A stretch of 64,000 nt of DNA from Maribacter sp. (GTDB lineage Bacteria > Bacteroidota > Bacteroidia > Flavobacteriales > Flavobacteriaceae), in NCBI GenBank assembly GCA_002749285.1, contig PDPR01000008.1, positions 1 to 64,000 of the forward strand, written 5' to 3'. The translations under genes were made by a program, and so were the position numbers. Shown piece after piece: positions 9,001 through 15,404 of this stretch (the stretch's first letter is position 1; every line of letters starts with the position of its first letter). The notes under the pieces were generated by a model that saw only the letters and a list, made by a program, of their open reading frames with translations, made no database searches and was not told the origin of the DNA.

Positions 9001-10816
9001 TTACAAAGAAGCATTACAGTTTGTTGAAGATTATTTTCAACTGAATTACACTTCTTTTCTCAACAAATATTTTAAGGGTATCCGACAAAATGAGATAAAA
9101 AGAAATATTTCGCCGGCTAAATACAGACAACTTTTTGGTGACTTATCTCCATCTCAACGAAGTATTATAGAAGACAACAGCTCGTCGTATATTGTTGTGG
9201 CAGCCGGTCCGGGTAGCGGAAAAACAAGGGTGTTGGTGCATAAGCTTGCTTCTTTATTGCTCATGGAAGACGTAAAACACGAACAATTGCTCATGGTTAC
9301 CTTCTCAAGAGCTGCGGCAACCGAATTTAAAAAACGTTTGCTTGATTTAATTCGAAATGCTGCCGGTTTTATTGAGATAAAGACTTTTCATGCGTACTGT
9401 TTTGATTTGTTGGGGAAAGTAGGCTCAATCGAGAAATCTGAAACGGTCATTAGCAAAGCTATTGAGAGAATTAGAAATAAGGATATTGAATACAATCGTA
9501 TTACAAAAACGGTTTTGGTTATTGACGAGGCTCAGGATATGGATAAGCATGAATTTGAGCTGATTAAACTTTTGATGAAAATCAATGAAGAAATGAGAGT
9601 TATTGCCGTAGGTGATGATGACCAAAATATTTACGAATTCAGAGGTTCAAACTCAAAATATTTAGAGCAATTTATCACAGAACACAAAGCCAATAAATTT
9701 GAACTCATTGAAAATTTCAGGAGTAAGGCAAATCTTGTGGAATTTACCAATCAGTTTGTGGAAAAGATTAGCCACAGGCTTAAAGAAACACCTATTGTAC
9801 CTCATCATCATGAACTCGGGCAGGTTAAAGTAACTAAGTATTCAAATTCCAATCTAATTATACCGGTTGTTAAAAACATTTTATCATCGCCCTTAAAAGG
9901 AACTACTTGTGTTTTAACCCACACGAATGATGAAGCTCTTAAAATAACGGGGCTTTTACTCCATAAAAACTTTCCTGCAAAATTAATTCAATCCAATGAT
10001 AAGTTTAATCTATATGATTTAGTGGAGGTTAGGTACTTCATTAACCAACTAAATTTCTCTAAAGATAAATACATCATTGCGGAAGATAAATGGAAAGCTG
10101 CAAACCAAAAACTTCGGAATAATTATAAGGAGAGTACACAAATTGATGTTTGTATAAATTTGATAAAAGACTTTGAACTTAGCAATCCAAAAAGGAAATA
10201 TCAATCTGATTTTGAGATTTTTGTCAGAGAATCTAATCTTGAAGATTTCACCGGCACAACCGGAGAAACCATTTTTGTATCCACAATTCACAAAGCAAAA
10301 GGCAAAGAGTTTGACAATGTATTTTTGATGCTTAAAGACTTTAATCCAATCAATGATGCAAAAAAACGTGAGTTATACGTGGCTTTGACACGGGCTGAAC
10401 AAAATCTCAGCATTCATTTAAATGGTAATTATCTTGACGATATTTCTTGTCAAAACTTAGTGCGGAATAATGATACCTCAACATATAAACCCCCTAATCT
10501 GCTGGTTATGCACCTTACCCACAAAGATATTTGGTTGGACTATTTTATTTCAAGACAGCACATAATATCCCATTGTAAAAGCGGAGACAAGTTAGAAGTT
10601 GATAAGAATGGTTGTAGTGATAAAAATGGAAAAAGTATCCTGAAGTTTTCAACTAAATTCAAAAAAGAAATCATAAAAAATGAAAACCAAGGATTTAAAC
10701 TATCAGAAGCTAATATTAATTATATGGTATATTGGAAAAAAGAAGAATTGGAAGATGAGATTTTGATAATTTTACCGGAATTAAAGTTTATAAAGCACAC
10801 TGTACCAATCGAATAA
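6002..10816 (+). CDS. DEDD exonuclease-like / RecQ helicase / UvrD-type helicase fusion protein
   Basis: A 1604-residue protein joining three nucleic-acid enzymes. Residues 1-125 resemble a DnaQ-type 3'-5' exonuclease (LDTE at 7-10, GHNIIKHD at 51-58, Asp117), but the usual third-motif His appears to be Asn110. Three cysteines (231, 235, 238) may bind metal. Residues 250-620 are a RecQ-type SF2 helicase: PTGGGKS (284-290), DEAH (387-390), TATA (429-432), SAFGMGVD (547-554), QEAGRAGRD (575-583). Residues 620-1040 contain winged-helix-like and linker regions. Residues 1045-1480 are a UvrD/Rep SF1 helicase: GPGSGKT (1069-1075), DEAQD (1175-1179), GDDDQNIYEFRG (1204-1215), ENFRS (1237-1241), STIHKAKGKEFD (1427-1438), ELYVALTRAEQ (1457-1467). 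The tail (1490-1604) is unrecognised. A DNA repair or phage-defence role is inferred. The gene is strongly A+T-rich and lies just inside the left island border, with no obvious partner gene. Confidence 0.9.
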   Translation: MKNIVFLDTEVDVKGKKILDIGGITENGLSLHSNSISELLRFIHQKEYICGHNIIKHDLPYLERATNKNFSRIKSIDTLYLSPLLFPIKPYHALLKDDKLQTEELNNPLNDSIKARDLFFYEISAFHELDNELKQIYYTLLYDKKEFQWFFDFVDYSSSRINISNVIRKIFFDGICQGVDLEKIIRETPIELAYSLALINTNSRYSITPPWVIKNYPEVERVMYLLRNNPCLQGCSYCNKSLDPKIGLKKYFGFDSFRTYEGKPLQENAVKAAINNKSLLAVFPTGGGKSITFQIPALMSGENVKGLTVVISPLQSLMKDQVDNLEKSNITEAVTINGLLDPIEKAKSFERVENGAASILYISPESLRSKSIERLLLGRNVVRFVIDEAHCFSSWGQDFRVDYLYIGDFIKVLQEKKNLETAIPVSCFTATAKQKVIQDIKDYFFEKLSLRLETFSAKASRANLSYKVIPKDNDEDKYNTLRNLIDGKNCPTIIYVSRTRRAYQIAEKLSNDGYLAKPYHGKMDKNEKSENQDAFIRGDINIIVATSAFGMGVDKKDVGMVIHYELSDSLENYVQEAGRAGRDENITADCYVLFNEEDLSEHFILLNQTKLHIKEIQQIWKAIKDITRFRSKVSNSALEIARKAGWDDNVVEIETRVTTAISALEEAGYLKRGQNMPRIFANSILSKNAQEAIDKIYVSDKFNERQKQQAVRIIKKLFSSKSRKHANNEVAESRIDYISDHLGIVREEAIQVINLLREEKILADTKDLTAFIKRGENKNRSLNIVNTMSKIEKFLVLQFQEQEKSFHIKELNELAEEHGCSKVSPNKIRTIINFWVIKNWIKRKQNDSSKNHLVVASNYPDIELKEKLNKRHDLACFIVDFLYVKSNQNLSHEDKNKEQILVEFSVHQLKDEYEKQNALFRQKVSIDDIQDALFYLSRIDAIKIEGGFLVVYNKLTIERLEKDNKKRYKAEDYKKLKRFYENKVQQIHIVGEYAQKMIRDYKEALQFVEDYFQLNYTSFLNKYFKGIRQNEIKRNISPAKYRQLFGDLSPSQRSIIEDNSSSYIVVAAGPGSGKTRVLVHKLASLLLMEDVKHEQLLMVTFSRAAATEFKKRLLDLIRNAAGFIEIKTFHAYCFDLLGKVGSIEKSETVISKAIERIRNKDIEYNRITKTVLVIDEAQDMDKHEFELIKLLMKINEEMRVIAVGDDDQNIYEFRGSNSKYLEQFITEHKANKFELIENFRSKANLVEFTNQFVEKISHRLKETPIVPHHHELGQVKVTKYSNSNLIIPVVKNILSSPLKGTTCVLTHTNDEALKITGLLLHKNFPAKLIQSNDKFNLYDLVEVRYFINQLNFSKDKYIIAEDKWKAANQKLRNNYKESTQIDVCINLIKDFELSNPKRKYQSDFEIFVRESNLEDFTGTTGETIFVSTIHKAKGKEFDNVFLMLKDFNPINDAKKRELYVALTRAEQNLSIHLNGNYLDDISCQNLVRNNDTSTYKPPNLLVMHLTHKDIWLDYFISRQHIISHCKSGDKLEVDKNGCSDKNGKSILKFSTKFKKEIIKNENQGFKLSEANINYMVYWKKEELEDEILIILPELKFIKHTVPIE

Positions 10817-10876
10817 ATTGATACATTAACTTTTCATATCTTCCGGAGACGGGATATTTTTTCAAGAACTAAAAAA

Positions 10877-11095
10877 ATGATGACACTTCAAAAAATTCTG
10901 TTAAAATTAACTGAATTAGGGATCGCCTCCGCTTACCTCAACCAACCTTGCGAAGTAAAATCATTAGCATCACAATTACAAAAACAATTACCCATAAATA
11001 ATGAATATCCATCTATACTATTAAGAATAGGGTATGCCAAAAATGCACCTTTTTCACCAAGAAAAAATATTGAAAAAATCTTGCACTCATCATAA
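10877..11095 (+). pseudogene. C-terminal remnant of an Acg-like nitroreductase
   Basis: The 72-residue frame matches the pattern of the last part of Acg/nitroreductase-like flavoproteins. It has a helix (LLKLTELGIASAYLNQPCEV) that normally precedes the dimer contacts, then YPSILLRIGYAK, then a PFSPRKNIEKIL end. The FMN-binding N-terminal two thirds are absent; the space upstream is occupied by the helicase fusion. It is probably a deletion remnant, possibly not translated. It could instead be a short independent protein, but no small family of this form is known to me. Confidence 0.55.
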
Positions 11096-11122
11096 TTAAT
11101 GACTTATTAACCCCAGACCAAC

Positions 11123-11698
11123 ATGAAAGAACAAATTTTAAGACAAGTCTATCAACACCCCGCATTATCTGATAGCGATTTGAAAAAAATTTTTGATGCT
11201 CACGAAAAAGTGGAGTTTAAAAAAGGAGATTTTATTTTAAAAGAGGGGCAAACCGCCAATAATTATATGATTTTGCAAAAAGGATTGATGCGATCTTTTG
11301 TGTATGATTATAACGGTGACGATATTACGACCAACTTTTTTATTGAAAGTGAAATTATTATTGAGGTGTCTTCGTTATTTCAAAGAATTCCCACCAAGGA
11401 ATATATCCAGACCCTAACGGATTGCACTTGTTACAAAATTGATTTTGATAAATTTCAGGCCTTTTTTCACTCCATCGAAAATTTTAGGGAATGGGGACGT
11501 GCCTGGCTCTCTAATAGTTTGTTTGAATTTAAACAACGCTCGGTTTCCATTATTAAAGATAGTGCCACCGACAGGTATTTGGCATTAATGAAAGAAAAAC
11601 CACAAATTATACAACATGCACCCTTAAAAAATATCGCTTCATTTTTAGGCGTTACCGATACTTCGTTGAGTAGGATACGGAAATCCATAAATTTATAG
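11123..11698 (+). CDS. Crp/Fnr-family transcriptional regulator
   Basis: A 191-residue protein. Residues about 20-115 form a cyclic-nucleotide-binding-type beta barrel (FKKGDFILKEGQTANNYMILQKGLMRSF split over two strands). A C-terminal winged helix-turn-helix follows (about 150-190: PLKNIASFLGVTDTSLSRIRK). The residues that bind cAMP in E. coli CRP are not evident, as usual for the many Crp-like regulators of Bacteroidota. It starts 27 bases after the nitroreductase remnant and is followed by small YCII, SRPBCC and VOC genes, which it may control. The effector is unknown. Confidence 0.88.
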   Translation: MKEQILRQVYQHPALSDSDLKKIFDAHEKVEFKKGDFILKEGQTANNYMILQKGLMRSFVYDYNGDDITTNFFIESEIIIEVSSLFQRIPTKEYIQTLTDCTCYKIDFDKFQAFFHSIENFREWGRAWLSNSLFEFKQRSVSIIKDSATDRYLALMKEKPQIIQHAPLKNIASFLGVTDTSLSRIRKSINL

Positions 11699-11788
11699 AG
11701 CTTCTTTATTTCTTGCCATAGGACAAGTTTTTTAATAATGATTCATCCTATTATTGAGCATCATTATTAATCACTAAAGCGATTTTCT

Positions 11789-12136
11789 ATGGCAGAATTA
11801 AAAGACTTTATGTTCATCTTTAGATATGAACCGGTAGAAAACTACCAACCAAGTCCGGAAGAAATGGCTCAGGAAGAAAAAGACTGGTGCACATTTATTG
11901 GCGGAATTGCCGGACAAGCAAAACTCGTGAGTACACACCAATTGGGTTTTGAAGGAATGCAAGTATCTTCTGATGCTTCGGAAAAGGATGGCCTATATGT
12001 TGCAGACAAAAAAACGGTGGGCGGAACCATGGTGGTAAAAGCAACCAATATAGAAGAAGCGACCATGTTATCTAAACAATGTCCCATCTTAAAAATAGGA
12101 GGAACTGTTGAAGTACGTTCAATAATTCCTATGTAA
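11789..12136 (+). CDS. YCII-related domain protein
   Basis: A 115-residue YciI-like (DGPF-type) protein. It opens with the beta strand KDFMFIFRYEP and has the mid-region GGTMVVKATNIEEATMLSKQ, where the helix after 'KATNIEEA' is the family hallmark. It ends with the VEVRSIIPM strand. YCII domains adopt a ferredoxin-like fold with a conserved His-Asp pair in some enzymes; that pair is not obvious here, so catalysis is uncertain. It is the first of a run of small cytosolic proteins (SRPBCC, VOC, TfoX-like, DUF1761) often grouped in Flavobacteriaceae. Confidence 0.85.
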   Translation: MAELKDFMFIFRYEPVENYQPSPEEMAQEEKDWCTFIGGIAGQAKLVSTHQLGFEGMQVSSDASEKDGLYVADKKTVGGTMVVKATNIEEATMLSKQCPILKIGGTVEVRSIIPM

Positions 12137-12356
12137 TACCGTAAGTGGTATAATTTCAAATATATAAAACAGTAAAAATAACTTAAAATGAAAAAAATGA
12201 TTTCGGACGTATCCCTATAACGGATATTTAAAACAGGTAAATATCTGAAAAACAGTAACTTAAATTTTTTTTGAAGTGAATTTCAAAAATAAGGCATATC
12301 TAATTGGTAATCAACAACATAAACACTGAGTCTATCCATTATAGGGATAGGTGCTA

Positions 12357-12884
12357 ATGATTTTTTTAATAATAGGAATAGTAGTCGTTCTTTTTTTAAT
12401 CTTTGGATTTTATAATGCAAGCAAATTGCAAGAGATTGAAATAACAAAGAAAGTAACGATAAAAGCAGATAAACAAAAAGTTTTTGATATGGTAAAATAC
12501 CTAAAAAACTTTCCAAAATGGTCGCCTTTTTTGGCACAAGACCCAAGCCAAAAATACGAAGTAAAAGGAACGGACGGAACAGTTGGTGCTCAATACCATT
12601 GGAACGGAAACAAAGGAAAAGACTTAGGGTACCAAGAAATTTATAAAATAGACGAATTACAATTTATAGGTATGAAATGCGATATTCAAAAACCATTTGT
12701 TGCCCAACCTACTTTTGATTACACATTTACCGAAAATGCCAATGGCGTAACCGTAACCCAAGTATTTAAATTAAAATCAGGATTAATGGATGCGTTCTTT
12801 ATGGGACTTTTTGGAGCAAAAAAAGAAATGGAAAAAACCAATCAACAAGGTTTGGACTTATTGAAAAAAGCCTTGGAAAAATAA
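12357..12884 (+). CDS. SRPBCC-family protein with N-terminal membrane anchor
   Basis: About 175 residues. An uncleaved hydrophobic anchor (residues 1-20, MIFLIIGIVVVLFLIFGF) is followed by a polyketide cyclase/START-like domain. That domain has the typical opening (EITKKVTIKADKQKVFDMV, then NFPKWSPF), a central GTVGAQYHW strand and a long C-terminal helix (KEMEKTNQQGLDLLKKALEK). Such domains form a cavity for hydrophobic ligands; the ligand is unknown. The ATG at 12357 is chosen over an in-frame GTG two codons upstream. The 220 bases before it contain no gene. Confidence 0.82.
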   Translation: MIFLIIGIVVVLFLIFGFYNASKLQEIEITKKVTIKADKQKVFDMVKYLKNFPKWSPFLAQDPSQKYEVKGTDGTVGAQYHWNGNKGKDLGYQEIYKIDELQFIGMKCDIQKPFVAQPTFDYTFTENANGVTVTQVFKLKSGLMDAFFMGLFGAKKEMEKTNQQGLDLLKKALEK

Positions 12885-12914
12885 ACTATTTATTAACCAT
12901 TAAAAATAAAAATT

Positions 12915-13280
12915 ATGAAAAATCCAGTACAATGGCTTGAAATAGCCACCACGGACATTGAAAGAGCAAAAGCATTTTATCAAAAAGTGTTCGGTTTAGA
13001 ATTTCAATTTTTGGATACACCGTATGCCAAAATGTATTTTTTCGGTGTTCCAGAAGCCGTGGGTTCATCCGTAAGTTTGGTACAGTCTGAATATTTCAAA
13101 CCGAGTACAGACGGTACGGTTGTTTACTTTGATTGTGAAGATGTAGCAATGGAATTGACGCGTGTAGAAGACGCAGGAGGTAAAATCATTGTTCCTAAAA
13201 CAGATATTGGCGAATTTGGTTTTTATGCCCATATTCTCGATACCGAAGGCAATAAAATAGGCTTGCATTCTCGAAAATAA
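12915..13280 (+). CDS. VOC-family (glyoxalase-like) protein
   Basis: A 121-residue protein with two beta-alpha-beta-beta-beta modules. It starts WLEIATTDIERAKAFYQKVF and ends FGFYAHILDTEGNKIGLHS, the usual pattern for vicinal oxygen chelate proteins. The terminal DTEGN...LHS arrangement carries the His often used for metal binding. Members include glyoxalases, dioxygenases and resistance proteins; the substrate cannot be read here. It follows the SRPBCC gene by 30 bases and probably shares its transcript. Confidence 0.88.
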   Translation: MKNPVQWLEIATTDIERAKAFYQKVFGLEFQFLDTPYAKMYFFGVPEAVGSSVSLVQSEYFKPSTDGTVVYFDCEDVAMELTRVEDAGGKIIVPKTDIGEFGFYAHILDTEGNKIGLHSRK

Positions 13281-13315
13281 TTTTGTCAAATCTAGGATAA
13301 AATGACAAAAATTAT
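13277..13315 (+). terminator. Possible A+T-rich stem-loop after the VOC gene
   Basis: ATAATTTTGTCA (13277-13288) is the inverse of TGACAAAAATTAT (13303-13315), with one bulge and a 14-base loop. It directly follows the VOC stop codon. There is no clear U-tract beyond it, so termination is uncertain. Confidence 0.35.
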
Positions 13316-13351
13316 ATCCAACCAAAATTGTGGAAATTCCCCCAAAATGGA

Positions 13352-13661
13352 ATGAATAAAAAAATTCAATATCGCTTATGCTAAGAGTGATATTGAATTT
13401 ATTATTGGTAGTGTAACCGATGCCATTGTTTAGGATATAATTGGTGATAGAAACATTGAAGGAAAAGAAAAATTCGTAGCAGCATTGAAAAATATGCTGC
13501 CCTGCAAGACAACTGAATTAACACTCGACCAAATCTTATCACACGGAAAGGAAGGTGCGGTAAATGGCGTGATGAAGTTGGAAAATGGAAAAACCTATGC
13601 CTTTTCTGATTTTTACAGATTTTCAGGTGCAAAAGGCACCAAAATACAATCATGTGATTGA
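13352..13661 (+). pseudogene. Broken NTF2-like (SnoaL-type) protein gene
   Basis: The ATG at 13352 leads into a short frame that ends early. In the adjacent frame the sequence reads AYAKSDIEFIIGSVTDAIV, stop, DIIGDRNIEGKEKF, then LTLDQILSHGKEGAVNG, then NGKTYAFSDFYRFSGAKG. This matches the usual NTF2-like family layout, in which Trp stands where the TAG stop is now (a TGG to TAG change). The frame change falls in a run of seven A (13358-13364). So there are two lesions, one of them a substitution that cannot be a homopolymer miscall. The protein would have been about 105-110 residues. Confidence 0.7.
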
Positions 13662-13668
13662 ATTGTAG

Positions 13669-13775
13669 ATTGAACGCATCGAGGTTGAAATGAACGATTT
13701 ATCAACTAAAAAACCGAATGGAATAATAAGTTTTACAAACACCTTGCCCATCATTTAAACCAATTTGAGATATGA
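13669..13775 (+). pseudogene. Remnant of the 3' end of an unidentified gene
   Basis: The sequence reads IERIEVEMNDLSTKK and then, after a one-base shift in a run of A (about 13711-13716), TEWNNKFYKHLAHHLNQFE before a TGA. That TGA overlaps the ATG of the next gene as ATGA (13772-13775), a normal coupled arrangement, which argues this was once a real reading frame. It is helical and charged. The family is not recognised. Confidence 0.45.
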
Positions 13776-14080
13776 CCAAAGAAGAAGAATTTTACATTGC
13801 AATCGGAAAAAACATTAAAGATGCTGAACAAAGTCAGATGTTTGGTAAACCTTGTTTTAAAATTAATGGAAAAGCATTTATCTGTTTCTTTCAAAATGAA
13901 ATGGTTTTTAAACTAACGGGGGAATCCCATAGTGATGCTTTGAGTTTGGATGGTTCTAAACTTTTTGACCCTTCCGGAAAAAAACGACCAATGAAAGAAT
14001 GGGTTCAAGTACCCTTTGATTATTCGGGTAATTGGGCTGAATATGCAAAATCTGCTATGGAATATGTAAGTGGGAAATAA
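13772..14080 (+). CDS. Small TfoX N-terminal-like protein
   Basis: A 102-residue protein. SQMFGKPCFKINGKAFICFF, followed by MVFKL and a late WVQVPFDYSGNW segment, resembles the TfoX N-terminal/MmcQ-like small alpha-beta fold. In that fold a glycine-rich FGKP turn precedes two strands. No catalytic residues are evident. It is intact, unlike the genes on both sides, and its start overlaps the stop of the upstream remnant. Function is unknown; the name rests on fold-level resemblance only. Confidence 0.6.
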   Translation: MTKEEEFYIAIGKNIKDAEQSQMFGKPCFKINGKAFICFFQNEMVFKLTGESHSDALSLDGSKLFDPSGKKRPMKEWVQVPFDYSGNWAEYAKSAMEYVSGK

Positions 14081-14106
14081 AGCTTTAACCACAATAAGGA
14101 GAAAAA

Positions 14107-14402
14107 ATGGAATTAGAATTAAATTGGTTGGCAATTGTAATAGCTATAATCGTTAGTATGATGGTCGCAGGAATTTGGTACGGCAAATTGTTTGGATCGA
14201 CTTGGCGAAAACTGACCGTAGTGAGTGAAGTAGCTTCTAAAAAGGCGGGTAATACACCAATGATAATATTGTTTGTTTCAAATTTTATTACAGCAGTAGT
14301 TATGGGGTTGCAATAGATATTGGCAACAAATTTTTTGCAGGTAAATCTATTTTTACAGCCTTATTCGTTGGGTTCTTTTTATGGCTTGCTTTTTCTGCAA
14401 CA
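14107..14402 (+). pseudogene. Frameshifted and truncated DUF1761 membrane protein
   Basis: The frame from 14107 (LNWLAIVIAIIVSMMVAGIWYGKLFG) is the typical DUF1761 N-terminus and stops at 14314-14316. The other half continues in the next frame as AIDIGNKFFAGKSIFTALFV, then GFFLWLAFSATTL. Adding one base near 14313 (TTGCA to TTGGCA) would restore it. The expected third and fourth helices are missing because the gene ends at the junction with the CPBP-derived repeat at 14403. It is therefore broken twice: once by an indel and once by the rearrangement that made the right island border. Confidence 0.72.
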
Positions 14403-14666
14403 ACACTCATTAATGAACTTGGCATGGCACTTATTTGAAATGGACGAAACGGCACTGGGAGGAATGCCCCCGAATGTGTTTAGGGGCCTCACTATTGCAT
14501 TGGCGATAGTCTTTACCACAGTCTATAAGAAAAGACGGAATAAAGGGCTTATGATAACAAAGGGCAACTTAATGACAAAAGTGGTCTAGAATACCGTGCA
14601 TGGCCAATTGCCGGCACAAGTCTGTTTTCAAGGACCCCTGTGTATTTCTGTCTGTGGTTTATTCAT
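14403..14666 (+). repeat. 264-bp direct repeat, right copy (orphan CPBP 3' end)
   Basis: The second copy of 5640-5903, five transitions apart. Its coding part (to 14589) equals CPBP residues 200-260 (HSLMNLAWHLFEMDETALGG onward) without the other two active-site motifs, so it is a non-functional fragment. It is joined in frame to out-of-frame DUF1761 sequence, giving a chimeric open frame from 14320 that is unlikely to be a real protein. After it, the sequence returns to the core-genome style. Confidence 0.95.
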
Positions 14667-14748
14667 GCTTTAGTGCTTCGTGATCACCTATTTTCCATAC
14701 ATTTGACATTGTGTGCGATATGGACCAATAAATATCGAATTGATAGGA

Positions 14749-15150
14749 ATGACTGGAATAAATTTTGAGGTTGGGAAAACCCCGGATACGGGGCAAATAA
14801 TAAAAGTATACAATAGTTCTGGAATAAGCAGGCCTACACATGACTTTGATAGGATAGAAAAGATGTACGCGAATTCCAATCTTATTGTCAGTGCTTGGAA
14901 AGGAAATGAACTAATTGGGGTCTCAAGGTCCCTTACCGATTTTTGTTATGCCTGTTACCTGTCCGATCTGGCAGTGAAAAAGGAATACCAAAAAGATGGG
15001 ATAGGAAGACGCCTTATCGAGATGACCCAACGGGAAATAGGGGATAAGACAGCCCTAATACTTTTATCCGCACCCAGTGCAATGGAATACTACCCAAAAA
15101 TTGGTTTCTCTAACATAGAAAATGGGTTTATCATAAGACGGAAAAAGTAA
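14749..15150 (+). CDS. GNAT-family N-acetyltransferase
   Basis: About 133 residues. The acetyl-CoA-binding motif is clear: LSDLAVKKEYQKDGIGRRLI (V-x-x-x-x-Q-x-x-G-I-G-x-x-L), followed by LILLSAPSAMEYYPKIGF, the usual motif B with Tyr and GF. It transfers an acetyl group from acetyl-CoA to an unknown amine. The ATG at 14749 is preferred to the GTG at 14713, because the extra residues lie upstream of the normal first strand. It is the first gene right of the island border. Confidence 0.85.
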   Translation: MTGINFEVGKTPDTGQIIKVYNSSGISRPTHDFDRIEKMYANSNLIVSAWKGNELIGVSRSLTDFCYACYLSDLAVKKEYQKDGIGRRLIEMTQREIGDKTALILLSAPSAMEYYPKIGFSNIENGFIIRRKK

Positions 15151-15404
15151 ACACGGCACACGAAACTACATTGTTCTTATAGGAGGCCGTTAATAAGTGC
15201 CAAACCAGGAACCCCAAGGAGCATAGTCCATTGCTTATGGTCATATATGGGATCCCGTACGGGAAAATTCGGGTCAAAAATGGACACTGCCAAAAATATA
15301 GGTGGTTGGGGTTATTATTATTGATAATGGCATATATGTGATTTGTATAGGTTACGATTATTAACCCATATAAATTATGTAGCTTTATGGACTAATCGTT
15401 CAAA

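Noticed and set aside
14320..14589. 89-codon open frame across the island junction as a new chimeric gene
   Set aside because: The first part is the wrong frame of DUF1761 and the rest is the CPBP end without the active-site motifs; it is a by-product of the rearrangement.
15241..15283. Similarity between 15241-15283 and 18484-18520 (GATCCC, then AAAATT, then GGGTC/GACCC)
   Set aside because: The match breaks after about 20 bases and the second half is inverted; too weak to call a repeat by eye.
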